Shown piece by piece: positions 36,126-46,695 of a stretch of DNA of 64,000 bases. Source of the DNA: Microthyrium microscopicum (lineage: Eukaryota > Ascomycota > Dothideomycetes > Microthyriales > Microthyriaceae); NCBI GenBank assembly GCA_010405405.1, contig MU004237.1, positions 1,127,345 through 1,191,344 of the forward strand. The letters run 5' to 3'. Position 1 is the first letter of the stretch, and each line of letters begins with the position of its first letter. A program made the position numbers and the translations under genes. Below the pieces are notes generated by a model, which made no database searches, had not been told where the DNA came from, and saw only the letters and a program-made list of their open reading frames with translations.

Positions 36126-39117
36126 GACTGCGAATGGGTTCCAAGACCCGAAGAATATGTGACGGAAAGCACCAATGAATCGCAAAATATGTGAGAGTAG
36201 AAAGGGTAAAACGAGTGTATGTCCTCTCAAGAAGAAAGTAGGCTCAAATGGAAAGCTTCAGATGGAGCTCCAAGAATACAGCATAGAGCATGGCGACATG
36301 GGCATCAGACTCATCCATCCCTCCTAGCACAACAGCCCCGGTCTCCTATTCTAGGCTTAGACATCTCGTACTCGTAGTTTGAGCGCCGTCATATCCTCTC
36401 ATGCAATGTGACGGCACGTCTGTTCTCCGGTAGCGCGGCCATATCTTCAAGCTGAAGGTTGTGTTGCTCTAGACTCAGCCTTACTCACTGAGCAATGGCA
36501 CAGTGTGATCCACCGTTTAGGCGATCCTAGATTGAGCAGGCAATAATGACAGTGACTTTGGCGTTCATGTCTGTAACAAGTAAGGCCAAGGGGGTTGTTA
36601 GTCAACCTAGACAGCTCTTATCAGGATACACAATATCGACTTGATGGAGGCGCCCATTTTGGTTCTGTGGATGTCAACACAAATTACCACTCGCTAGTAC
36701 TCCTTAGAATAACTGCTAAGAAGAAGATCAGTATTAGAAACCATGCACCCCTTAAACTGCACTGTCAAACAGGCGTAAAGATAGCAAACACAGCGAGTGT
36801 TGGTCAGTGTTGTCGGGCCTTATCATGATTCATCAGGCTGAACCTAGAGCAATACCGCCCCCGACAGCCACTGGATGCTACCAAAGCTTCATACCATATA
36901 AAATCCATTAATAGAAACTGTAGGGACTCCTCCAGAATTTTCGGTTTCCAAGCCAATAGTTTGTGCTTGCCACTGCTTGAAAGATTTGACTTTTGCGAAG
37001 ATCGATCCCACATCGAGGCCAATAGCATAGAGGTTCTTGTGTGCGGGCCAATGACTGATAATGTTGGAAGTATTCATTCAAGGATCTCATGTGCTTCTTA
37101 TGCAGCGTCTAGAATAGCCCCGGGATGTTCCACGGCACGAACCAAGCTTCGAACGTGTTGCTCTTAGACTCGTAGTTGGCGTAGTATTAATGCAGACTTG
37201 CGATTTTTCATTACCTAGTGCGAGTGAAACCGCGGAAAGTTTGCGATATTTCAGGCAAAGACATTGCCCGACGTCATGTTACACTGCTCAAGTCAGAATT
37301 CACAGAATCACCGACACAAACAAAGTTACAGTGGCCATATTGAGCTAAATCGCTTTTGCTTCAGGGTCTGGATACCAGAGACATTGGTGAAAGGCCAAGG
37401 CGGTGTAACCAGAATGAACCAGATTAGGAATATTAAGCCACTGTAAGATCCTTTTGTGCGAGGAAGCAACAAATCCAGGCAACAGAGCCGCACAAGTGTG
37501 ATGATTGAAATGATGGCCTGGGATGGGACTGGTCCATAACTGTGAGAAATGGCAACACAGATAAGGCTGTAACACGCCTAAGCAGCCATCTAGATATGTG
37601 TATCTGTAATCAACTCCTTTCCAAGGCCTTGGAAGGAAAATAACCAAGCTGCGACTGGTTATGGTGGAGTTGATTTGCCAAAAGGTATAAAGAAGGGCTG
37701 ATCTTCGGTCAGAGGGGCGTTGAATGGGCCTCTAGTCGGACCGGAACCCGGATACACAAAATAGACTCTCGAGTCGGGTCTGATAAGAAAGACCCTATAA
37801 AATGAAGGTTTGGAGGCCGATCCTGAATCCTGAGAGGTGTAGTAGAGACAACGGATGCAAGCAGCAAGGCGTAGAAGCTTGGGACGTTGGCAGTCTGGCC
37901 TAGACCCCCACGACGTGGCTTCCAAACAAGGAAAAGCTGCGCCCATGACGCCTCCGATCTCAACTCTCTGAGTCTCTCACCACTGACTGGCAGTCAGAGC
38001 CACTCACCACCACGTTGGCAAGGCTGCTCTAGACTAAGAAAGGAAAAGGTATACAATTATGGCGTATCTCAGCCTCGCCCAGCCTCTTACGGAGCCTTTT
38101 TCTGTCAATCCTCCGTACGGATAGTTCCGTTCCGACTTCTCCCTTCTTCTCTGTACCAGTACATATCCTCGCTCCTCTTATTTAGCCCCCAAAATCAAAT
38201 TATCCATCGCCTTTTGTGTATCTTTCTACCGCTGCTGATATTGACCTACCGCACATGGCCTCGAGCCTCAGGAGATCTTGCATACTTGCATTCATTTGCG
38301 CAACTGCAAACTGCTCGCGCATGTAATGTACAAGTCAGGTACCCGAGTGCTTAATCTGCCACCCCTATTACAAAAGAGGCGACTATCTGCAGAATTCATG
38401 GTGATTTTCAAGGCTCCACGTGTTCGACAGTTCGAAACATGCTTCAACAACGACAAAAGCGGAAGGTTCACTGCGCCTTGTACCAGACTACCAGTGCCAG
38501 AGAATCTCAAGGGCGGCGCGTGGATACGACTCGACTTCAGTTTTTGGAAATTTGAACCGTGGCTCGCTTCCTGAATCCTGATACACAATCAAGGAACTAT
38601 TCTTAGACGCGTGAACAATCACCTAACTAGATTACCGCGCGCGTTCCTTGCATGAGAGCTGAAGCCTGAGATGCCACCCCTTGAAAAGGCTTCCAGCGCC
38701 AAATATCAGGGGCTTGATCACATCTCGATACTGGTAGAAGCATACTGTTCTCCAAAAAGGGGTGCATTTCATTGTGATATGAAACATGGTTTGTTTTGAT
38801 AGACCATTTAGTTCAACATGCTGTTGGCCATGACAAACGGGGCACTGGCTTCTAACCACCCAACACACAATTTCGTTTGCACACAATACTGGCGGGTTGT
38901 ACGTGTTACAACCATTCTTGTGTTATACATTTCCATTCTTTTCAAATTTAACCACTGGCTGGTTAATTCATACAATTACTGGTGCTATCAGTGTATCGTA
39001 GCTTAACAGCTTTCAAGTATCAAGCTTCTCAATCCTGTTGTCAGTCTTTACCAAAAAGGTTGTATCGTCAACCTATTCAAGGAATATTATTCCATCACGT
39101 TCTTTACTTTCATCAAG
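36126..39117. other. 2.99-kb divergent intergenic region between glucan synthase and GH71 glucanase
   Basis: No gene is supported; open frames here lack motifs. The region separates the start codons of two enzymes acting on the same polymer and presumably holds both promoters. The C-rich, pyrimidine-rich stretch at 38090-38260 resembles a fungal 5' region, but no gene follows directly. Confidence 0.55.
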
Positions 39118-40479
39118 ATGATCTTCGGGGCTCGCCTGGCAGCGATCTTCCTATTCCTGGTTACCGCAGCCACTGCGCAAGACGTCTTTGCCCATGTCAT
39201 TGTATGTTTCTCAGCCATCAAATGTTTATAAACAATCAGTTCCTAACATCTCATTTCCTAGGTTGGAAACACTTTCAACTACGACGCTACAAAATGGCAG
39301 AGTGACATTGCTCTCGCTCAAAATTATGGCATTGACGCCTTTGTGCTCAACATCGCGACCCCATTAGCCACATCTCAAGCGACAGTCTCCAATGCATTCC
39401 AGGCTGCTGATGCTGCGGGATTCAAGCTCTTCTTCTCATTCGACTATCTTGGTGGAGCAGGCCCCTGGCCCGCAGGCGATGTCAGCAGTCTGTTGAAACA
39501 ATACGCCAGCCATCCCTCGTACTTCAAATACAACAATGCTGCCTTTGTCTCCACCTTCGAAGGCACTGGCAACATTGGCGACTGGGCTGGCATTCGCGGA
39601 AGTGTACCAGGAGGCATCTTCTTCATGCCCGACTGGACCAGTCTTGGACCAGATGGACTCAAGGCCAATCTAGGAGTAGTCGATGGCTTCTTTTCATGGG
39701 ACATGTGGCCTTCCGACCCAACTCAAAAAGTCCCAACATCAGACACCGCATACATAAACGCGCTCGGCGGCAAGCCATACATGATGGGTATCTCTCCCTG
39801 GTTCTACACGCGCTTACCAGGCTACAACAAAGCATGGGTCTTCAACGTCGACACGCTCTGGTACTCCCGATGGGAGCAAGCGCTGACGCTAAAACCCCAG
39901 TTCATCGAACTTGTCACCTGGAACGACTTTGGAGAATCCCACTACCTCGGACCTGTGTTCCAGCCAGGCGTGCCCACTGGTGCTGGCACTGACGCTACCG
40001 CCTACGTTGACGGTATGCCCCATGAGGGATGGATGGAACTGTTGCCATACTACGTCAGTGCCTACAAGAACGGAAGCATACCCGTCCAGCAGACCGACAA
40101 GCTCGTGTACTGGTACCGACGAACTCCAAAGTCTGCTGGCAGCCCAGGCGGTGTGTTAGGTGGGTTTCCATACGGTGCGCAATTCGATCCAAACTCTGAG
40201 GTTCAGGACAACGTCTACATGGTCGCACTGTTGGGCCCAACGCCGGGAGCTTCCGTACAGGTGCAAATCGGAAACAACGCGCCCACTATTCTATCTACAG
40301 GTCTGGCAGCCGGAGCGAACCTACTGCAAGTACCTTTCAACGGACAGACGGGTAATGTCACTGTCAGTGTTATCCGCAATGGGGCTCCAGTGTTCACTGG
40401 CACAGGGGCCACCATAGATGCGTCTCCAGTGAGTGGCATTACCAACTACAATGTCTGGGTCGGGCAAGCGCACCCTTAG
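39118..40479 (+). CDS. Secreted alpha-1,3-glucanase (mutanase), glycoside hydrolase family 71
   Basis: Two exons (39118-39201 and 39262-40479) encode 433 residues. A signal peptide (IFLFLVTAATA) precedes DVFAHVIVGNT, the standard GH71 opening with the first barrel strand. Family motifs follow: ATKWQSDIALAQNYGIDAFVLN, KLFFSFDYLGG, FMPDWTS, DGFFSWDMWP, VTWNDFGESHYLGP. The last about 110 residues form a beta-rich C-terminal domain. There is no CBM24 carbohydrate-binding module. The enzyme hydrolyses alpha-1,3-glucan, either its own cell-wall polymer during cell separation or remodelling, or that of other fungi. It is divergent from the alpha-1,3-glucan synthase gene 3 kb away, which suggests a functional pairing; co-regulation is inference. 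Confidence 0.95.
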
Positions 40480-42445
40480 GGAATGCGCTTGACGAAATGG
40501 ACATGCAGGTTTGCTTAAACACTTCTGAAAATACTGTAGTTTATAAAAACATGTACTTTAAGTTTCACAAATATATGACTTGATCGTTCGAGACTTTCAT
40601 GAACTTGTGGGTCTTTGGAAGCACTATAAATAGCGCGACAGGAAATCCAGTTTTAAAGCACTAGGAGTCGTTGAGTGGTTGGGATCTTCCAACTTCCAGG
40701 ATGTGCTCTTTCCACTCATCCAAACGCATCATTCATGCTTACAAGTGTAAGGCTAGAAAACCTAATCATTTTTATTGTTTTTATCCTTGAAATGGGTAGT
40801 GCTCACCGCCCTTATCGCGACGACATGTCTCGTATACGCCACATGGGACCCAATTTTGGGATGAGTATTCATGACTGAGCATTTTGCAAAAGGTCCTATC
40901 TCTGAATGTAACAAAGTCGGTACTGAAATAGATTATCCATAATCTTCCTCTTGTAGACAAAGTAAGCGATAGGTTTGATAGTTGAGTGCATAAGCAAGCA
41001 AAATGTGGTTCTAAAATAGCAAACTAATCTTTTCAAATGCACAAGTGACAAAGAGGCAAATCATCCTACGGCATTTCATGCATCCGTATTTTCACTTTTC
41101 TACCATTCGCTGTCACAGTGACATCCCCAAAGGGACGACACAAGAGGGGAGATCGACGGCGAAGCGTAAATGCATCCATCACTGCTGCAGTTCTTTCGTA
41201 GCATGAATTCAAATCATAGTAGTCTCTCTTCGAATCATGCTGTGCGTTCCTAAGAATTGCAATTACTCCACGTCATCTTGGTATACTACCTTTTGCTTCC
41301 ATTTGCTTGAGGAAAGGTTCTGTCAGAGTTTGATATTTGTCGCCTGTATCCTTCGGGCCTGAAGATCCAAGAAGAATGCAGCCGGGCGAATGGACATGCT
41401 CAACATTTGAGTTCTGAAGCTTATCGCCCACATTCCCCCAAATTCTGTTTTTTTCAATCACAGTCGAACTGAGGAATGCTGTAAGACCGAGGAGCGTTTT
41501 CTCTTGCACGAACTGTGAGATCAACTGCGTTTCGCAGTACCTTAGTGATTGAGCTTGGCTGTTGTGCTTATTTTCAGTATTCACGCCAATTGAGGTATCG
41601 TTGCCAATCTTGATATTAGTAAAATTGCGGTAGAGTCTGCTTCTTTGCAATTTCTTCGATTAGATACAGTCGAATATGCTGTTCGTCCTCAGTAATCTTT
41701 CTCCATTGGCTGGTGATTCTCAGCTTCAAGGCCTCCTGTAGCTGAGATTCATCCCATGTTATGAGTTACAAGCCACTTATGAGTTTCTCTCTCACTACCC
41801 GCGTAACTGGTCTCTATATCGAGAGTAAATGTCCTGTTAATGAGATCAATTTTGTCAGTACGAGAACATTAAAAGTTACCCGGGTGGAGATACTCATTCT
41901 ATTGATGTTCGTATTGTACAGTGTAATTGAGGAACTGAGATCGAACACTGGGCCTGTCTCTTTACCAGACTTGATCAGTCTTATGTTATTGTCATGAGCA
42001 TGTGGTACGACAAAGTACTTGAGAGTTTCTCGAGCATTACCTTGTTAATTGCATAAGACCAGAATGAAGTATCCAAGCATTCAATTTCAAGTTGGTGCTT
42101 CTCGTGATAGGAATATATCGCAATTCGAATGGACTCAATGGCATGGAATCATCACCACAACGTCGGCCATAATTCCCACAGCTTCCCTGAGGCCACTTAC
42201 CGATTATGATTTGGTTAACAGCGAAGGCTTCTTGCTCTCTGGTCTTGAAAATAGCTTAATGAAAGGTGGCGAGGAGACTTTTTGTTCACAATGAGACGAC
42301 TGAGATTGACTGACCCTTGCCGTGGCCAATTGACAACAGCCCTGGATATAACTCCATAGCATCTTGCCTGACAGCTTAATAACAGAAAAGATGGGGTTGT
42401 GTATGCAATATCGTCACAAGTTCGTATTTTGGTAACTACGTCTAT
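40480..42445. other. Intergenic with a possible gene relic
   Basis: About 2 kb lies between the GH71 gene and tyrosyl-tRNA synthetase. Only the minus-strand fragment at 41273-41770 (listed separately) looks coding. The remainder shows no motif. Confidence 0.5.
41273..41770 (-). pseudogene. Possible decayed gene fragment
   Basis: Two adjacent minus-strand stretches have protein-like composition in different frames. The first, about 41770-41634, reads WDESQLQEALKLRITSQW, then a charged helix-like stretch ending TLPQFY and a stop. The second, ending at 41273, is 125 codons. The break lies at TTTTACTAATATCAAG, which resembles a branch site and acceptor, but no donor restores the frame. I recognise no family. 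A relic or an unresolved multi-exon gene are both possible. Confidence 0.25.
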
Positions 42446-43852
42446 TCATGCTTCAGGCTGAGGTTCTTCTGCCGTTGCAGCAGCACCCTTGGTCCGATCT
42501 GGGATTCGAGTGCCCTTGTTCTTGACCTTCTTCTCCTTCTTTGGTGGCGGTGGGTAGGCTTTCAGCGTGACCTCTTGCCATTCTGGAGATGCTTGGTACG
42601 CTGCTTGTATAGGAGCCAGTAGCTTATTCAATCCTGCAGTCACAGCCTGTTTCAGCAGTTGTGGTGTGAGCTATAAACTGGTTAGCACAAGTTCAATCAT
42701 CTTAATGAGGAGATGAGCTTACCGTATCGTTTTTGTAATCCTCATTCATCTGCGCAATGTTCGTGTAGACAAGCGGCTCTAGACCATCTCGCTCCCGTTC
42801 CACGTGGAATTTTCGGTCGCCGACCAATGCACTGGCTGGCAGTAAGACGAATTCGACGAATGCCAGGAGTCCGTTGCCTTCTACAACCTTGGGAACTCCT
42901 ATTGCTTTTTTGATCTTTTTGGTGACAACATCTGGAGGATCTAGAAGGTCGATCTTGCTGTCGGGGTCACTGGATGACATCTTTCCGCCGTGGAGACCTG
43001 GAACCATTGGATTCATGAGATGGGATCGCTATGTATGTAATGAGTATGTCTGCAAAGCATATAACTGACATAGACTTACTTCTCTATAACCAAGTTTGGG
43101 GAGCCAGTCCTTCGCTGCTGTGAAGAGCTTTCGTTGATCAACCTTGAACAAATTAGCAAACCGAACCCCAACTCATAGAATGAATAGACTCACTCCACCA
43201 AACTGTGCATCAACATCCAAGTACTGTTCATCCAATACCTGGAGAATGGGGTAAAGCAGACCACTTAGTGGAGCATTGTCCGTTTGCTTGACGATTTCGG
43301 CACCAGCTTTTTTGGCATCATGCTCCGAAGTAATAGAGCATAGTTTGTAGACATCCATGATATAAGGCGCGGTCTTCTGGTAAGAACTACCAAGAACAAA
43401 GGTAAGCTTGCTCGTATCAACGCCCACAGACTTGAGAATCGCAGCTATGATTGATTGGTAGAATATTGCTCTCTGCTCCACTAGTTCCAGGGGCGCTTTC
43501 AAGTTGTCGAGGAATCCATGGATATCGGCGATGAGTCTGTAGTCAATTAGTATAGAGGGGAATGCTGCTTCAGTCCAACACACATCACAACGTCACAACC
43601 AGCTGCTAGAAATTGCGCGATTTTGATGGCTGGCACGAAATATCCGCAATGAGGCCGTCCCGTTACTGCGGTTCCTTGGAAATGTTAGTATTGATTTCTT
43701 ATGCGGAAAACAGTTTATATCGTACCCCAGTAGATTTTCGGGTTGCGACCTTCATCAATGATTTTCTTGATGAGTTCTGGGTTAAGAAATTCGGAGAGAT
43801 TTTCATTGATCAGTGTCCATCTCTCATCGGCACCTGAAGCAGAAGTCGCCAT
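42446..43852 (-). CDS. Tyrosyl-tRNA synthetase, cytosolic
   Basis: Six exons (43852-43726, 43674-43584, 43536-43194, 43142-43080, 43028-42723, 42670-42446) encode 384 residues; every intron is GT-AG. The class I signature region is [16 protein letters not shown] (HIGH-like PHCGY, near residue 50). Also present are the tRNA/tyrosine pocket segments [16 protein letters not shown] and [26 protein letters not shown], and the KMSSS loop in [20 protein letters not shown]. The absence of a C-terminal EMAP domain and the presence of a Lys/Pro-rich tail ([14 protein letters not shown]) fit the fungal cytosolic form. It charges tRNA-Tyr. The 63-nt fourth exon is easily missed without splicing. Confidence 0.95.
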
Positions 43853-44569
43853 TATGCCAAATTCGCATCCAAAATCCGACGATTTGGCCTGGGTTGAATT
43901 GAGGATGCGGGCCGAGATGCATCAAAAAGCTTTGGTGTTGAGTCACTATGGAGTAGTAAGCTTGGATCGGCACTAGCTCCACATTGCGTGATTGCTATTG
44001 GTGGTAATGACGATTAGTGCTTCTAGTCTCAAACTTACCTGTATATAATGCTATATTTAGCCTAGACGGCTTCGGAAACCTCCATGAAAGATGATTTGTA
44101 TCCAATACTAGAATGTGATGTACAAGTGATGAAAACTAAGAATATTGAGCTTGAAATCGTATTGGTTCTTCACGATTTCATAGTCAAAAAATCCAAGGCC
44201 GATTGCGAACTTGACGAAATATATTGCACGAGGCAGATCCAATACGTTTAGATTATGTTTTGAATGGTGTGTTGAAATGCTTCCAAATGTTGGAATTTGA
44301 GTAACAGCCCGATCTTTCCTGTTCGATGGAAATTCGCCTTGTGCATACCAATAAAATTCCCCGTAATGGCGGCAGCGCTGAGGTGCGTATTCAGGCTCAG
44401 CCCAGTCGTCTTGCTCCGCCTCACTGGCCAACAACATCAGGCTCATGGATTTCCACTACCTGTATACACTTGTAGGTCCAAAACCTCAACAGCTCAACTC
44501 GCGATAAACAGACAAGCGGCAGCCGAATAGGAGCGCTGCTGACTCGTCAACAAACAGTCATCCATCAAC
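43853..44569. other. Divergent promoter region of tyrosyl-tRNA synthetase and the HET gene
   Basis: 717 bp with no supported gene. A 112-codon minus-strand frame at 44108-44446 lacks motifs and is not called. Confidence 0.5.
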
Positions 44570-45967
44570 ATGTGCGCAGCAGTCACTGTTATGAAGCAGC
44601 CTGGCATGTTCAAACACCAGGCTCTCGACCTCAACAAACGCCAGATCCGGCTGATCAAGATCATTCCGGTTTCGAGCAACCAGCAAGGCGCTAGCTCAGA
44701 AGCCATTCACTGCTCTATTCAGACCTTTGACATGGACACAGAGCTGACATACACAGCACTTTCATACGTCTGGGGCCCGCCGGAACCTTGCGATGGGATA
44801 CTTCTCAATGGAGTGGAATTCATCGTTCGAAGCAATCTCTACGGTTTCCTCCTTCAAGCTCGCAGCCTCGGCCTCAAAGAGTACTTTTGGATAGACCAAC
44901 TTAGCATAGACCAGGCAGACCTAGGAGAGCGAAATCATCAGGTCGCTATGATGGCAAATATCTACAGAGGAGCGACGAGGACAATTTGTTGGCTTGGTAG
45001 CGACTTACCAGCAGATCTTGGTGCTCGGATTTTCACCTCGAAGGACAAATCGATAACCGCCCCAGAAAAGGCTAGAGCGTGGAAGTTTGTGTTCGAAAGC
45101 ACTTACTGGACTAGGCTATGGGTCGTCCAGGAGATATGTCTCAGTCGGAAAGTGGAGTTCCTCATACGTGAAGTCATGCTCAGCTGGAGGAACATACGGA
45201 TTTGGTCCACGTCACTTGATGTAGAGCCGACTGACTTTGGTCTTCGAATCCTGTCATTATATGGAATGCAAAGCCATCAGTGGAACAAGCCGCTGGAAGG
45301 TCTCGCGGCTATACCTTCCGAGCTATGGCCTTCATTCTACTGCTCGTTTCTACGCCTTTGCTCTGTCCTGAAATGTGCAGATCCCAAGGACTATGTTTAT
45401 GGACTTGGATCTTTGCTGGAAGGCGGAAAAGATTTCAGACCTGATTATTCGCTTACGGTCGAGGATGTCTTTGAGGGTTTAGTGCAATCGGATCTTTGTA
45501 AGGTCAACGACTGGGATGAGCTCATCGATTACATGCAACTTTGCTGGACCTTTTTGAAAGCCATGGGTTTACGTGACCGAGAGGACATTATACTGAAGCT
45601 AAATGTTCGTTCGGAAGGCGGACCCGGTTCTCAGTTCGTACGTTACATAAAGCCTGCCCCCGTTGAGGAGTACCTTATCACGGATCTAATGGCATGCACG
45701 ATAATGCCGAACATGAGAGACAGTACCAGTTCGTACATGATTGAGGCTACAATTTCAGAAGTAGATCTAAACACCTTCAGTGGTCGCGTCATAGAGATAC
45801 CGCTGCCTTGCTGGCAGACAGTAGACTATGAAATAAAAGCAGCAGAGCGAGTCGACAGCACGTCTCTCAGTCGATGGGAAATTATAGGATTTTTACTATC
45901 TAGACAGCTGACTCAGTCCCAAAAATGGTGGCTCCAAATGTTCGATTCAAGATCTGAAAATCATTGA
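44570..45967 (+). CDS. HET-domain protein (heterokaryon incompatibility type)
   Basis: A single exon encodes 465 residues. Residues about 60-210 are a HET domain. Its hallmarks are YTALSYVWGPPEPCDGILLNG, FWIDQLSIDQADLGERNHQVAMM and IYRGATRTICWLG, followed by TYWTRLWVVQEICLS. The C-terminal half is a variable region without a recognisable repeat. HET proteins mediate cell death upon fusion of incompatible hyphae or have other, mostly unknown, recognition roles. The domain resembles TIR folds. This copy has no NACHT, ankyrin or WD40 partner domain and lies alone, divergent from tyrosyl-tRNA synthetase. Whether it controls incompatibility in this species is unknown. Confidence 0.93.
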   Translation: MCAAVTVMKQPGMFKHQALDLNKRQIRLIKIIPVSSNQQGASSEAIHCSIQTFDMDTELTYTALSYVWGPPEPCDGILLNGVEFIVRSNLYGFLLQARSLGLKEYFWIDQLSIDQADLGERNHQVAMMANIYRGATRTICWLGSDLPADLGARIFTSKDKSITAPEKARAWKFVFESTYWTRLWVVQEICLSRKVEFLIREVMLSWRNIRIWSTSLDVEPTDFGLRILSLYGMQSHQWNKPLEGLAAIPSELWPSFYCSFLRLCSVLKCADPKDYVYGLGSLLEGGKDFRPDYSLTVEDVFEGLVQSDLCKVNDWDELIDYMQLCWTFLKAMGLRDREDIILKLNVRSEGGPGSQFVRYIKPAPVEEYLITDLMACTIMPNMRDSTSSYMIEATISEVDLNTFSGRVIEIPLPCWQTVDYEIKAAERVDSTSLSRWEIIGFLLSRQLTQSQKWWLQMFDSRSENH

Positions 45968-46102
45968 AAGGCGTTAGTTTATCAAAATTCTATACCTTCA
46001 ACAGCTCTGGAAAACCTGACACGAGAGTCTAGAGAACTAGAATCCTGCCCAAGCAACCTGGCAATTAGTGATCAGGAATGCAACCATATCAGCGTGCTAG
46101 TA

Positions 46103-46204
46103 CACCCTCAACTTCGTGTATACATGAGATCCAGTACGCTTAGCTTAAAGTAGCACCCTCAACTTCGTGTATACATGAAATTCAGTACGGTTAGCTTAAA
46201 GCCT
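46103..46204. repeat. 51-bp tandem duplication, two copies
   Basis: Two adjacent units (46103-46153 and 46154-46204) share CACCCTCAACTTCGTGTATA at their start and TTAGCTTAAAG near their end, with a few substitutions between them. Confidence 0.85.
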
Positions 46205-46317
46205 AGCTAAGTATTTCATTCCCGGGTATCGACGTCCTTGCTGCGGCATAATAGACAAGACGGCACCAGAGATATTTCCAACATATAGCAGTCGACCGCA
46301 TTCAGGCTTTCTGGCAT

Positions 46318-46695
46318 TCACTGTGCAGCAAGACTCTCCGTTTCCTGTATATTGTTGGACACTAGACCACACCAAATAAGGAAGGTTTTGTGCATATCCA
46401 AGGGTAGGTAGGTTGCTGCTTGGCTCCAAGTGTTATAATTGAGCAGCAAAATGCTGTATACCGACACGGGCAAAGTGTAACACGTTGAGGAAAGATCCCA
46501 GTTTGGATCTGGCGAATGCACACATATTGGAGGTAAAAATGCGAGGAAAGCGATTTTATCAAAGTACCAAACAGTAAAAATCATACTGGTTTGCATGGCT
46601 TTGAGTGAAGTGTCTCCAAAGTATGTACTGAGTAAAACCATACTTAAAATTGATAGCACATTAGCCAATGATGTAGCTGCATTGCTGGAGTCCAT
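46318..46695 (-). pseudogene. Possible membrane-protein gene remnant
   Basis: A 125-codon frame starting with ATG contains three hydrophobic segments (VLSILSMVLLSTYF; MIFTVWYF through LAFLPPICV; YTLPVSVYSILLLNY). The sequence reads like a piece of a larger fungal multipass protein, but no continuing exon was found on either side. It could be a small gene or a truncated relic. Confidence 0.3.

Noticed and set aside
36126-36230. Upstream in-frame ATG of the glucan synthase at 36230
   Set aside because: It would place 35 extra residues before a good signal peptide that starts at 36125 and is in the expected place relative to the APYxP motif.
37659-37963. Overlapping frames of 84-95 codons between the glucan synthase and the GH71 gene
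   Set aside because: Two frames of the same strand overlap, without motifs or splice support.
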